Positions 48,917 through 62,639 of a stretch of 64,000 nt of DNA are shown piece after piece. The stretch covers positions 9,645,118 to 9,709,117 of the forward strand of contig NC_079149.1 in NCBI RefSeq assembly GCF_945859685.1. The letters run 5' to 3'. Made by a program: the position numbers and the translations under genes. The notes beneath the pieces are model-generated. The model saw nothing but the letters and a program-made list of their open reading frames with translations, did not search any database and had not been told where the DNA came from. Within the stretch, counting starts at the first letter, position 1. Each line of letters opens with the position of its first letter. The DNA comes from Eupeodes corollae (taxonomy: Eukaryota > Arthropoda > Insecta > Diptera > Syrphidae).

Positions 48917-49730
48917 GAAGTATACCAATGGAATATAATTCCATTGAACCTACAGCCCCCCGCCCCACATACGATTCCAAACCAAAACGTTCCTTTAATC
49001 CTAATCTTTTGTTGTTTTTGTAAAGTAAGTTATAAGATTCCAGGGCCGGCCTGGGTCCGCCTTTGTAAATAAAACTAAAAAAGAATGATAATTTTTTAAA
49101 TTAAAAAACGAAACATAAAAAACAATGAACCATTAAAATGCCATTTTAAATAATTAGTTAATTTTTAATTTTAATTGTTAAATTAGTTTTTAAACAAATT
49201 TAATTTTTTTACAACAATTATTGTTTTGCTATAAAATGATAAATAAAGAAATAGAAAGCAGAAATAAAATAAATTATGTTAAACAATTAATTAATTAAGT
49301 TACAGCTCTTTAAAAGAATAATCTAGAATTAGTGTAGGTGGTATTCATTAAAAAACATTAAAGCATGCTCAGTAGTTATTGTGTTCAAACACGGTTTTTC
49401 TTATGCTATAAATATTTCAATGTCACAATATTATTGTTTTTTTATTGTTTTGTTATAAATATAATTATTTGCTAAGGAAATATATAAAAATAATATATAT
49501 TTAATTGAAATGTAAATAAATTATTATTAAATATTGTAGTAGCACTTTTTTCTAAATTATATTATTTATATTATTAAATAAACAATAAACAAAAATACAA
49601 ACAAAATAAATTAAAAGAAATGTAAAAATTAATTTAACATAAGATGTGTATGCGCTAAGTATTTCTATATATATTTAAATGTTTACAAGGAAATAAACAA
49701 AAATATTTTTTATCGAAAAAATTTATGAAA
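48917..49730 (+). other. Psc 3' untranslated region with several poly(A) signals
   Basis: After the stop the sequence becomes A/T-rich. AATAAA hexamers occur at 49068-49073 and 49242-49247, in a cluster at about 49261-49275, and again near 49570-49600 and 49690. Which is used cannot be told; the end of the transcript is put at the last cluster as an upper bound. Confidence 0.6.
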
Positions 49731-50332
49731 TCAAAAATTTAGTTTTTCTTTATTTTGTTCTTTCACTACTGGGAAGTTGATTCATGGATTTTTAGTTCTT
49801 AAGGTTGTTAAGCTTTGTTCGAAGAGAAGATCAAAACAAGTACATAGGTCTAAAAAGTGATTTGTGAAATTCTCGGGAAATATTTTGTTATTGATGGAAA
49901 GTTTCATTCAGAAATTTTAAGAGACATTAATATTCAGCGGAATTTGGCTGACATTTCTTCGAAGACTTGAGATCCAGGAATGAAAAATTTATTATAATGT
50001 ATTTCATGAAAAAAATATATTGAAATGAAAATTAGAGACTTTTAGGCGTAACATTTATTTTCTGAATGCTTACCTTTTCAAACTGATTACGTCAATGATG
50101 CTCACTCGGACTTCTCGGATATTTAACGGAAACAAAATTGAAGTTTAGATTAGGTTGTCATTAATACACGATACTTAAAAAAAGTTCTAGAGAAAATCAT
50201 CAGAGATTTAATGAATTGCATCTTAATCGAGAACTTTTACGAACCGCAAAAAAAATCTACTACATAAAAGATTAGTAGCGGAAAATCTTATACAATTTTG
50301 CATTATTAGCGAATTTGTAAAAGTTTCTGGGG
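49731..50332. other. Intergenic AT-rich DNA
   Basis: No reading frame or element recognised between the end of the Psc 3'UTR and the inverted-repeat element at 50.33 kb. Confidence 0.6.
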
Positions 50333-51138
50333 GTCTACTCTGTAAGGCGTTTGGAAAGCAAATATTTTCGAAAACGAATATTTTGTACTCTCTATTTCTA
50401 ATGCGGATAAATAATCTAGTACTTACGGAATGACAAATGCTCATTCGGATTTTCCGTACCTGGCAATGCGTTTCCAAATGTCATTAGCGTTCGAAAACGT
50501 AAATTTTTGTTTCTACACCAAGAGAAGTAACGAATTGCAATTCGAAGGTCGTTTTTTAAGCTCACAAAAGGAAAATTGTGTTAAATTGATAAAATATAAG
50601 TAAGAAAATAATAATTTTATTCAAAATTTAAGCAAATAAATTCCATTACAGGAATCATCAGCGAAAAATGTGCATACCAAACAAAAAAAATTTGAAATTA
50701 TGGTGGAATTCGTATGACTTGAAGGAAAAAAAGTATACCTTTCAAAAGACAAATTTCAAGACAAAAAACGAAATGACTATGAAAAAAATCAGCTTTAAAA
50801 AAATTAGCTCCAAGCTTGAATTAAAAAGAGAGATGTGGCAATTGCAAAGCAGTGAAGTGTAAAAAAAGTCATTACGATAATTCTCAAGTGATAATAATGA
50901 CTGAATTTTAATTTTTTCCTCGTCTTCTTTGTGATTTGTTTTGATTTTTGTTTGGTTTTTTGCTCTGACAAATCTCATAAGAAATACTTCGAAACTGTCA
51001 AATCTATTCGATAAATAGAAAAAGTACTAGACGATTGTTTTATTCGATTGAAACATTTAACAGAGTACGAATTCATTAACGAATCGAATATCAAATTCGA
51101 ATCGGATTGGCTTTCGAAACGCGTTACAGAGTAGGGCC
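50333..51138. mobile_element. ~0.8 kb non-autonomous DNA element with terminal inverted repeats
   Basis: The left end CTACTCTGTAAGGCGTTTGG and the right end, reverse-complemented, CTACTCTGTAACGCGTTTCG form inverted repeats that continue with gaps for about 60 bp (shared GAAAGC, GTACTCT). No open frame of a transposase. The target-site duplication could not be fixed. Confidence 0.7.
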
Positions 51139-51303
51139 TCTGCATTACCATGGAATTCGTAACAGAGCTGAATATTCTATAGGAACAGACATTTTCCTGG
51201 GTCGGTATGACGGATTATGAAACGCAATTTACCCCAACGATACCCGAATGTACGATAGCTGCACGGCATATACGGATTAAGAATTGTGAGAAGACAAAAT
51301 AAA

Positions 51304-51544
51304 GAGATCTTGCTTTCAAGGCGAACACTATCATATTCCGCATTTTCAGGCGAAAACTAAAGTATTTCGCATATATTTGTCAATATTTTTATTTTCGTTA
51401 CATTTACAAAGAATAGATTTCTAATCATTACAAAATAGTTGGCATAGAAATACTAAATACTTTAGTTTTCGCCTAGAACACTGAATCGTGTTGGTCTTCT
51501 CCTAGAATCATGAAAATGTTAGTTTCGGCTTGAAATCGAGATCT
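51304..51544. mobile_element. ~240-bp foldback/MITE-like element
   Basis: Outer arms AGATCTTGCTTTCAAGGCG (51306 on) and, reverse-complemented from 51544, AGATCTCGATTTCAAGCCG. Inner arms GGCGAAAACTAAAGTATTT at 51349-51367 and its exact reverse complement at 51455-51473. The whole would fold into a long hairpin with an 87-bp loop. No coding sequence. Confidence 0.82.
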
Positions 51545-52189
51545 GTTATTCCTTGTCTTCAATTTAAATTTTGTTGGCCTTCGTCTCCAACGTGCGTCAT
51601 CGCGTCTGTCAATTTGTTAAGCTGTCAAACCACGGCCTAGACCAATTAACGAATTCGAAGGCGAATTTGAAATATCATAATGTTTGTTGGCAGCTTTTTT
51701 TTGGCAGATTCACAGGCAAAAGAGAGTTCGCTGTCCGATTTCGTGGATTCTTTCTTAATTGTAGTTATATACAAATGTGAGTTAGCTTTATTTTAATTTT
51801 CTTATAATTTATCCACAGTAAAATATAAAATTTTAAATAAATCGCCGCAAATTTCACAAATTCCATCAAAACAAAACACAATTTGCGGAAATCTGTCAAG
51901 TCACTGGAATATATTAAGAAAAAGTCAAACCAAAAGTTGCAAATGTCTGGAATACAGGAGGAACTATTTTCGCTTAGCCGCGAATTCCTTAATAAGAAAA
52001 TACGACGCGAGTCGAATGTGATAGGTCGAATTGAAAACGATCAGGCTCTAGTGCACGCTTGTTAACCTCAAATCGTCGTCGTGCCAACAATTGCCCCTTT
52101 CACGCTCGTCGTTATTGAACATTATACATTAAGATTTACATTTACACGCTAACAAGGTCCTAATGACTCAATAACTTAAGCCTCTCGAT

Positions 52190-52520
52190 CATTTTAAGCG
52201 TCGTCAATGGTCAGAATGTTTGACAAGAAATGGTAACAGTGGATGACCAATTTCCGAAAAAAATCACCTCCAGTGATGAGTCACATTTTAGTTTATAAGC
52301 TGAATTGCCCAATGAGCGAATGAGAATCCAAAAACAATAAAGACTGATTGTTTGGTGCGGTTTATGGGCTTGCGGCATCATCGGGCCGTATTTTTTCCAA
52401 AATGAGGACGGTCAGGCAGTTAGTATAAATAATGTTCGATATCGTGAGATGATGACTCGATTCGGAAGATATGAATGTGGATGTTAATTGGTTTCAACTA
52501 AGACTTGCCACAGCTTTGTG
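52190..52520 (+). pseudogene. Broken mariner-type transposase fragment
   Basis: Frame from about 52235 shows a DDQFPKK stretch, SSDESHF (the first catalytic Asp of the mariner DDE/D domain lies in SDE), then VWCGLWACGIIGPYFFQNE and a VRYREMMT block typical of mariner transposases. In-frame stops lie after the SDESHFSL segment and before RLIVWCG; a frameshift near 52455 moves to another frame reading EDMNVDVNWFQ, where the QDGA catalytic block is degraded. Similarity is from memory of the family; the element is dead and its termini were not found. Confidence 0.7.
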
Positions 52521-53854
52521 TTTTATTCAAAATCAACATTTTATAAGAATAGATTTTTTACAAATATCTTTATTCGTAATACTGGCCCGGAGATTAACGA
52601 AAGAGACAAATATGTATGTCAATATTGTTCTGGGGTGAAATAATGTTGAAAGAGATTTGTAATAAATGTCAGTCAAAATAAACTTACATCGATCTGTGTG
52701 AAAGTGAAGTACAGTTTCAAAATTAATTATTTATATTAAACTATTTTATATTATCACAAAAATCACAGAATAAATGTAACTATTTTTGAACTTCTGCTAC
52801 TTTTAGTTTTGACAGCCTCTTAAAATGATCTGTTCTTTTACTTTACAAAACTCAGATTTACTGAAAGTTATTTTAGATGCAATTTGACAGAACTTTTTTA
52901 GCAAATATCAACTAAGGAATAAAATGTAAAATCTAACTTCGATTAATTCAGTGCCACACCAAGAATTTCACGAAGTTTATTCGATTTTGTATTTATTTAC
53001 ATATTTATTACTGTTGTTTGTAAAAACAAGAGCAGCATAGGCTATAGGCTCTGGAAACTTAAAGTTTATGAAAACTTGTGAAAAAAAAACGTTCAAAATA
53101 TACATATATAAATTTCTGTCTTATTTCTACTTTGCGTTCTAGCTTCTTTTAAAATTTTTCTGTCTGGCACAATTTCCAACATTAAGGACTTCTTTTCCAA
53201 AAAAATGTTGGCTCTTTTTCCAATATGAACCATACAAACATATTTGGCGATTTTTCCAAACATTATTTCTGGGCTGATTGCAGATATCCGCTAAGTTTCA
53301 TACTGAATTAATTTTTCGAGGCAAGCCCGATAACTAAACCTCAAAAACGTGTTTTTTGGTTGAAATAAGTGGTTCAAGACTTAAAATTTCGACTACTCAT
53401 TGTTACATGGAAAAGAGTAGAGACGAAAAGAACGACATTTCAAAAGGCTTTCAAATTATATGTTTCGATAAACTGTGGAAATTTTGTCTCCATAAATAAG
53501 CTTGAACATTTGCTGAAGGCAATTAAATAATTTCTTTTTTGGAATCTCTTTACAAAATGTAAAATTTTTGGAAGACATTGGTCCATACATTATAGCTTGG
53601 ATCATATTAAGCAAAATAGACGAATATATTATAATAAATAATTAATAATTTTTGACTATCTCGCCCTAGTTTTATTTCTTTTAACCCTTGTCTTTATGTA
53701 TTAATGATTTGTCAAAACAGAAAAATGTCTTAATTTTTCTAACTGATGTCTTCATAAAAGGTTCGTAATTGTTTTAGTTTTTAAAATCTAAAACAAAGAT
53801 TAAGTATCAACAGCTCAAAAGTCTTCAATCTTTTAACTTGCTTACTTAAGGTGG

Positions 53855-54020
53855 TGTTACCGTCCTGTGTGAACTAGGGCCTCACCCAACAATCTTCTCC
53901 ATCTAGCTCGGTCTCTAAGCTAGATGTCTCCAGTTTCTAGCTCCAAGTTAGATGAAGTCACTTTCCACTTGTGCGCGCCACCTGATTCGCGGTCTTCCTT
54001 TTCTGCACTGTCCTGTGGAT
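53855..54020 (-). pseudogene. Remnant of a retroelement protein C-terminus
   Basis: Read on the minus strand from about 54008 the frame gives GRPRIRWRAQVESDF, a stop, LGARNWRHLA, a stop, and a decayed tail. This order (GRPR-RW-QVE-D...LG-NWR-LA) is a pattern I recall from C-termini of proteins annotated as insect retroelement reverse transcriptases. It has three or more stops. Clade not assignable; no other part of the element was seen nearby. Confidence 0.5.
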
Positions 54021-57000
54021 CAAGGAGTCCATAATTCAAGGGGTCCAAAATTATACCTTTAATAATAATGAACAGAAACTAAAATTTTGGAAAACTATTT
54101 TACAATCATCATTCAATCAAATTTTGTCTAAATTAGTTATTTAAAAATTGCGTGTATGTCACAGTTTACCATTTTTTAGGGCAGTTAAACTACATATTTT
54201 TTTTTGAACAATTTCTTTTGTTAATATTTCGTTGAACATTTTTTGATAAATAAAGGGTTGTTCAAAATAAGGCAATAAATTTTGAACAATATTTACGTAT
54301 ATGAATTTTGCATTTCACTTCAATTAAAATCAAAACTCAAAAAAGGGAACATATTGATTTTGCAAGATTGAATTATCGTCTTTTAAGATTGCCTTAAAAA
54401 ACCTAATATTGATTCGACTTAAATGATATGAGGAAGATTGTAAAGTCAGTCTAAATATTAATAAATCTTCCAATTGATTTCGACATAGTTGGTTTAAAGA
54501 ACTAATCGAAAACCAAATTACCATTATCATCATCATTTCTTTCGATCTGATGCCTTCAAATACTCATGTTTTTGTTTGGAAAATTGTTCAAAAACTTAAA
54601 ATCGTTGTTATTAGGATATAAAACTACATTTTAACTTCTCAAGTTTCTTTTTTATCGAGTTGTCAAATTGCGTGCGTTTTCGGTTTCATTTGTGTACAAA
54701 ATTCTAATACCAATATGTTCAAAAATCGGGCACGTGCTTATTTTTGACTCGCTTCAAAGTTAAAAACCAGAAAAATTCCTAACTTCATTCCAGTTGAGGT
54801 CATGAACGAACTCTTAAATGAGATGCTGCATGATGCTGAGCACATGCCTTGACATCTTAAGATGTAAGAAAATTGTATCCTAATTTAAACATTTCATAAA
54901 CGGGATTCTATTTATGTTGTTGTTTAGAAATTGTGCTGGTCATCAGCCCGGCTGGTGGTGGACTATTTGTTCATAAATCTTACAACATTTTTACTATATT
55001 TTACTTCAAAAAATTTAACCTAAAAGGGTCTCTGATCTCTGCTGAACAGAAAACTAGACTTTGGCACAACTCTCAAATCAAGCAAGGAGTTTTACAAATG
55101 ACCACCAAGACCAGTTTCATTCTTTCTGGTGGTAATCTTCATCTTTTTATACGAAGCCCTTAAAAAATAATAATAAACTCTTCTCAACCGTTAAAATATT
55201 TAAATTGAATAACAAATTCTTCTAAGAATTAGACACCCTTCAATTGAGGGTAAATTAACATGACAATAAAGACATTCCTTTAGTGAAAAATAAAAACCTG
55301 TATTAACTGTAATTTTTGCATCAATTCTCACCAAAGAGGGATCACTTATCTTCTTCTCAAAGTACGTATGGACATGGAATGGGTAAAAGTAGATATATCA
55401 GACCGATACTTTTTTCTACGTAAAGTTGCTCAACGCTTTGAACTTTCAAAAGTATTTGAAGAGGTCCTATATTTACTCCAAAAATGAAACAAAAACAAAG
55501 AAGCAAAATCATTAATTATCAAGCGTGGTTAATTGGTTTAAATATTTCACCAACAACTTTTACTTTTCAAACACGAGTAGATAACCCTCTTCTTTTAATA
55601 TATGGAATATCGTAGTAACCCAAAAACCATTGTAGAACAATAAAACAAAAAACAAAAACATTTCAAGTGTTTTCTTAAGCTTTCTATTTTTGTGTTACAA
55701 ATTGTTGGATGTTCCCTTTGTCGGATGTAAACCATTTCAAAAAAAATAAAACTGGACAAACAATTAAAAAAATTCCGGTCTCGTATTTTATATTCTTTTC
55801 TTTCGTCCTTTTTTATTTGTTTTATTTCGTTTTTCTATTTCAAAAACAATAAGAAAAAATTAAACATAAAAATTCATGAGAGGATTTCGTAGTGAAATCC
55901 GCTAACAACCCTTTGGAGAGCAATTTCATTAAAAAATATCGAAAAACAACAACAAAAATTGCCCCTTTTGCCTCGAGGAGGTTCTCCTACGTTTTCGCCA
56001 GACCTACGTTAAATAAGTTGGCAAAGAGAGGTGTAACGAAAATTCAAGAAAATAAAATAATAAAACACGTAAAATAAAACCAAAAGCGAAAAAACCCGTT
56101 GAAAGGTGTAGAATATAGAGTAAAATATAGGTAAGCACCAAAACGTGGGGTTGAAAAACCGCACCGTTCACAAAAGTTTCCCGCAACAACCCCAATAGTA
56201 GAAGCAGCAGCACGGGACAACCGGAGGCGTCGGCGGCAGCGGCCGGCATGGATAGGGATGAACGATATGAATTTGTATAGAATGTCGATTGCTCAACAAA
56301 CGATATGGTCGAACGTATAGACGGGAACAAGGACTAAGGATATTAAGGACTATGAGGACGAGAGCGACAAGCGAACACACATACAACACTCACCTTTTCC
56401 AAAGACCACTTTACATATATCCATCACTTATATAGAACAATAATCCACGCCATGGACAATTGCCCATAGCACACCGTTTCTGAGTCCTGTTGGTCTTGGT
56501 TTCGCTCCCAGAACCGTAGCGTCGTGTCGTTGTCGTTTCCAATGCGATGTGTTATTTGCTTTGGACATATTGCTCGATATCCTCGAAATCCCCCATTACC
56601 GACGAACGACAACACACTACCTTTACAATATCGACAATCGTCGTCGGTAACGAGTTATGGGGGTGTAAATGGAAAACCCTTTGAAAAAATAACATCACAA
56701 TAAGGACGAAGAAAGGACCAACAAAAAAAACGTAGGAATATAATTTAACATAAATATGACAGGTAATCATTCAATTAAATTGCTGAGCTATCATGGGAGC
56801 AGTTGGTTTGGTTGGGTGTCAATGCTCACACAGAAGTCTTGACACGATTCGAACTCGAAGTCGAAGTTGATGCTTGGGTGAGAAATTGAAGCAGGTCAAT
56901 TTGCTTTTTCTTCTACTTCTGCTTCTCCTGGATTTTCCTCTTTTTCTTCTTATTTTTTCTATGGTTCTTTGCTGGATGGTGAATAAATCCATCATGAAAC

Positions 57001-58490
57001 CGGCCTACTCCAAAAGCTTTGACGTTAAGCGCCCACGTTTCGACTTCGGTTTACCACTTAAGGATTTCTGTTTTTTTTTCTCAATCTCCAACTTTTATTC
57101 TTCGTCTTCATCTTCTTCTTATAAATGTTGGATATTTATGTGGGGGTTTATATGTAGATAGATCAAACTCTAAGTCCCCAAACGCATATTTGAGTAGGAT
57201 TTATGCCACCACACTCACACTTCAAGCTCCTTACGATCAAACCGACCGATGACGATGATGGAGACTACAGCGACGAGTACTATAGTTTCAACATCTGAAT
57301 CTGAAGCTGAACCGGCTTAAAGACAACCGACCGACGCAACTTTTGGTCGGTTTGCTTGGTATTATGTATATATAAGGAAGATATCCTATTCCCATTCCAG
57401 ATTCCAACAGTTTTGTGGCCAGAAGAGAATGAGATTTTCATTTATTCGTCGTAGTCGTTGGTCTTCAGTTTTCGGTCTTCGGTCTTCTAGTTTCATCGTT
57501 GTCGTCTTCGTCTTCGTCGTAATCATCATCGTTGTCGTCCAGATTACGCCATCCACCATCCAAGAAGAAGAAAACGGAGCAACAAAGACATACCAACAAC
57601 AACAGCAAAAAATCCCCCTTTAAGACAAGAAGGCAAAACCGGAACAGAAGTTATTATGCATGCAGAAGGAAAAGACGACAAAATAGAATGGCATAAGGTG
57701 ACAAGTCCAATAGACAGGGACGTATTTGTTTTATTAAAAATTTAATTTGAGACCTAAAGAGAAGTTTGAAGGGATTCACAAATTGTTATAATATTAGCTT
57801 CTAACAGTTCTTGCTCTAAATTTTTGTGTGAGTATTATTAAATGGGCAAAATAAAATCAATATCAAAAAAAACGGAAGGGGTCACTGCTGTGTTAAAAAA
57901 CAAGAAGAAGAATTTTCTATAAAACTTGCGGGTCACGGAAATTCGTTGATCTTTTATGCAGCAGAGGAGCGATACATTAAAATTGGATGTTAAATCAAAA
58001 ATAAGTTTGGTAATAATATAGTTAAACAAATCAATACAAAAAAAAATGTACGGATACGTCACAGTGAACTATTTGTTGTTTTAAGAGAGATTAGAATACT
58101 TTACATAATTTATATTAAAATCTCTTTTTTTATCAAGATCGTTCAGACAGTACTTAAAACATTAGGATTTATTTTGAAAATTGTCTGTACCAATCTTAGG
58201 TATAAAAACAAATAGAGCTCTGTAAATCAAATACCATTTTTGATGCACATGACCTTTAATATGCTGTCCTTAAATGAACTAAGAAAAACGTTGTTATTGT
58301 TGTTACGAACATTAATTTTTACCAATTTTCATTAGTAGTTTTCTATTTTAAAATTTTAGTAAATTAATCGGAAAATAACGAAAATATTTTGTATACGATT
58401 ATAAATGCTTAAAGCTAATATCTTCATTTGTTTCCAAGATATTCGACCACTAATTTGTAGGATGTCTTAGTTACAAAAAAAACTGGATTA
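54021..58490. other. Intergenic DNA, no supported gene
   Basis: AT-rich to about 55.8 kb. From about 56.1 to 57.65 kb the G+C content rises, with GGAGGCGTCGGCGGCAGCGG, repeated GTCGTCG/CGTCTTCGTC strings and CAACAACAACAGC. Reading frames there are short and unlike any family I know. This may be regulatory DNA of Psc or of a gene beyond the window. Confidence 0.5.
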
Positions 58491-58495
58491 AATTT

Positions 58496-58640
58496 TCCTA
58501 AGAAGAGGCTGGAATGTGACCCCACACAGAAAACTTCACATCTGTGCCGTTTATTTTTTTCAGACTTTAACAAAATATCAATAACAATGTTTTGTGAGCA
58601 TTAAAAATTGAAGTCGACATCTTTCTGTGTTCTCGTTTTT
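58496..58640. repeat. Diverged copy of the 58874 element end
   Basis: AAGAAGAGGCTGGAATGTGACC, then AACTTCACATC...GCCGTTT, resembles the left end at 58874 in the same orientation. GAAGTCGACATCTTTCTGTG just inside (about 58610) has an inverted partner at about 61415-61435. It may be an older outer copy or a partial duplication of the arm. Confidence 0.5.
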
Positions 58641-58873
58641 TCAGGTTTCGGTGTTTTGAAGAAAAGTTGTATATTAAATTTTTCGACAACATTGAATTTG
58701 AATTGAAAAGAATTGACATTTTGCATATGATAAAATATCTGTTTTTTTGTCGAAAACAAGCTTTTTGTTATGTTAAAAACAATATTTTGAATAGAATTAA
58801 ATAATTTTTCAGTCAATTCAATCCATTCTCGAAATATTCAAATTGAACATCATTTTTAACAATGTTATTTAAG

Positions 58874-61800
58874 AAAAAAGAGGCTGGGATGCGACCCGAA
58901 CTGATAACTTCCCATCCTGTCTGCCGTTTTTTCTTGCTTAAAAGGTTTGTAGGTTTTCGTGTTTCGTTAAAAAAGTTGTCAATTGAATTATTCTTAAAAA
59001 TTTCAAAATTAATAACAATATTTTCCATATGATGAAATATTTTGATTTCAAAACATATTCTCGTTAACGAGATTTCTTAGTCGTTAACCAATTTTATATC
59101 AATTAAAGTAACATTGAATGAAATTAATTTGAGATATATCAAGAACCGAACATCAATTTTAACCAAATGTTCGTACTGTTCTTGTAGATCTTATTTTCTT
59201 ATGAAAAAACAAACTTTTGGATTCTTATCGAAAATTCACTGAACGTCGAAAACAATATTTTGTGTGAGATAAAATAAGTTTGAAACCAATATTCTTAATT
59301 TTATAAAAACATTTGAGTCGAAAATCAATTTTTTACCAATTTTTAGAAATGATTTTTTATGATTTTATTTTTTATTAAGAAACTTTCAATTCGATTTTTC
59401 AAAAAAATGTTTCGAATGTTTAAAATAATATATCTCATAAGATAAAATTAGATTCAACCAAAAATCTCAAAGTTTTGACAAGATATTTATGTCGAAAACT
59501 AATATTTACTTAATTTTGTTAGGTTTTTATTTTTTTTTTTAAACTGTCAATTAGATTTTTCTCAAAATTTTACCAGATGTTAAAAACATTATTTTTTGTT
59601 GCACAAAATTGTTTTTGGAGATAAAATCATTTTGTAATCGTAAAATTTTCGAGGTCACAACTGTTTTTTTTTTAAATGAATTAAAAAAAACCGTTAATTG
59701 GACTTTTTTTTTCAAAAAATATAGTTTTTTGGTATCACGTTACAATATATCAAAAAAAATTCATTCAATTCTCTAGCGTTTTTGCTTCGTGAGATATTTA
59801 GGGTTAACCAACATTGTCACCTTCTAGGATTCTAGGGACCTTGAAACGTCGAGAAATGTCAAACTTTTCAATTTAATAACTAAAATAATAATAACTAAAA
59901 TAATTATTTTATAAGGCTTTTACGAATTGTTTTTAGAAATGTTTTCCAGAAAGTTTCAAATATTCTAATTATTGACTGTAGTATATTAACTTCCAACTTG
60001 GGATATTGTAAGACAAAAACGAAGAGGAGCTACAATCGTGTGCCAAATCAGAATGCATTATTGGAGGTGCACTTTACAACATTCAAGGTTTTTACATCAG
60101 ACCCATGTTTCAAATTTTAATTACAATTTTAAACCAAAAAATAATAAAATAAGTTAGTTCCTACCTTTTGGCTAAGACAATTTTGACCGTTGCATAATGG
60201 CTATTTTTCCGGATTATTAAAAAAAACACTAGTAGAGCCACAAAATCGGGTTTTTGCAGGTTCTAAAAATATTCTACAATATTCCTACAATATTTTTTAA
60301 AATCCTCATTTGTATTCTAGTAGTTCACATTTGAGGATACTTGAATATAGCGAAAAATGTTTGAGCTATACATTTTATTATCCAAAACTACAATTTCTAA
60401 CAGAAAATATATTCAAAGAAGTTATATTTTTATAAAAATACCTTCACTGGAATTGCATTTTTGAAATTCTAAATCGGAATAAAAATTACCCAATTGATCT
60501 AATAAGTTAATTTTTTGCGCAATATATTCGCATTTTAAAAGCATGAAATGTTGGGTATTTTTTTTATTATATTATTTTTGATTCTTCGTTCCTTAATTTC
60601 ATTTTAATATGAGCGGAATTTCGAAAAGAAATTCAATTCTTGTAGCTAAAAAACAAAGATCTTGAAATAAAAGAGCAATTTAAAAAAAAAAAAAAATTTA
60701 TTTTATTTCAATATTTTAGATTTTGTCAGCTAACTTCAGACTGATTTATGTGATTGAAATTTTGTTTTTATTTGGCAACTACAAAAATTATGACGAAAAA
60801 AGCTATAAATGCCAAAACTTAAATATTACCTACAAATATAAATACATTATTTGTCAATTGAGGTTCTCCACACAATATTATTTATTTTTATTGGTCATGT
60901 CATGACAAATAACTTACAATCATTTCTTCTAATGAGTACTTAAGGTTAGATTCTACTGTAAATGTCTATATATAATATATGTCATATGTTTATGCGGGCC
61001 AAAATGTATGACCTATCCCACATTATATTCCTTTTTTTATTGAAATCTTGATAATTTTAACATATTAAATCGCAAACGGTCAAAGTGACTAATGAGGGTT
61101 TATCACTTAATTAAGGGTTGCTCGTTGCCTATCCTTCCAAATTTTGTGTGAGACTAAAAAAAAAAAACAGCACAAGACAGGGCTGTGATTTCTACGACAT
61201 TTTTAATAATGAAACATAAAACAACTTATAAGCGTCCGTTTAGAAAAACAACATTCTCTCATCAAAAATTTTGCCATTTCAGTATTTTGAAGTTAGTAAA
61301 GCGAAAGTTGAGTTCTAGTTGCAAAAATTTCTTATTAACTTCCCATAAGAAGTTTTTAAAAATGTTGACATTTCTCGACACGACGTTTTTTTTGCGTCCA
61401 TAGGTCAAGAACGAGAAGAGATATCGACTTCAAATACATATTTTTATATCGATAATAATGCAGAAAGACGCGGAAAAATTTAATTTCAACTTAAATATCT
61501 TTTTCAGAACTTAAGTTTATGGCTTTAAACTTATTTTATCTTATAAGAAATATTGTTTTCAACATGGGTAAAATTTTAAGAAAAATCAAATTCAATGTTT
61601 TTTTACAAAAAATAAAAACCCATAAAAAAAACAATACTAAAATTTACTTAAAATTTACTTTCGACTCAAATAGCTTTCCAAAAATTAAAAATATTGTTTT
61701 CGATATTCAATAGTTTTTTTTTTAAATCGAACAGTCCGTTTTTTCATAACAAAAAAAAAATCTTAAAAAAAAGCAAATTTGGTAAAAATTGATGTTCGGT

Positions 61801-62090
61801 TTTTGATATCTCTCAAATAAATTCCATTCATCCAATTTGTAAAACTTAAGAAATGCTACTAAAATTGTTAAAAATTCGTTTTCGACTAAAAATCTATTTA
61901 ACAAAACTAGATTTTCAAACTAAAGTATTTCTTAATATAAAAATATTGTTGGTAATTTTGAAATTTTTAAAAATAATTTAATTGACAACTTTTGTAACCA
62001 AACACGAAAACCTACAAATTTTAAGCAAGACAAATCAACAGACGGAATGGAAAGTTATCAGTGTGGGTCGCAACCCAGCCTCTTTTTTTT
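58874..62090. mobile_element. ~3.2 kb foldback-like element with long inverted arms
   Basis: The left end AAAAAAGAGGCTGGGATGCG (58874) matches the reverse complement of the right end, AAAAAAGAGGCTGGGTTGCG (about 62090). The arms stay collinear for about 180 bp (CTGATAACTT, CTTGCTTAAAA, TTTGTAGGTTTTCGTGTTT, AAGTTGTCAATT). Further in, shared blocks recur in inverted orientation (GAAAACAATATTT...AGATAAAATAAGTTT at about 59248, partner at about 61525-61565). The core (about 59.7-61.2 kb) is AT-rich with no transposase frame. Long arms and an empty core fit Foldback/Galileo-type elements; the class is inference. Confidence 0.65.
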
Positions 62091-62639
62091 AAGTGTTAAA
62101 TTTTTGTATCTCAAATTAATCAAACAACTAATAGGAACTTTCAAAAAAACTTCATATGAAGTAGGATTTTTATATGAGTAAGGGTTTTAAAATTTACCTT
62201 TCTTAATCTGCCAATGCAATGGTGACCTACTGGTGAGACTTTAATAATGAATTTCGCCTAGATTTCTTAGCTGGTTGTAAGAAAAATTAAATCAGCCCTC
62301 CAGAGTCTAGGTGGGGCCCCCATTTTCTCTCTACTTAAAAAATCTAAAAACATACTTAAAAAAAACGGTCCTGTTTTGAAGCTTCAAGTTTCTTTGCGAC
62401 TTCCTCCACTTTGGACAATTTAAATAAAAAAGAAGATAAAGTTTTCCACTTTGCCTATAGTTTGGATTTGGATTTCTTCGGATGGAATGAGTATTCACCC
62501 GCTCTTTAGAGTGATGATGATGATGATTATTATGCTTCTGGTCGACTATCCATTCATTCGACTAAAATTTCTTTTGCAGACAGAAAACTTTTACGTTTAT
62601 CTACTGACTGGTCCACACCGCATTAACGTAACGCACTAA

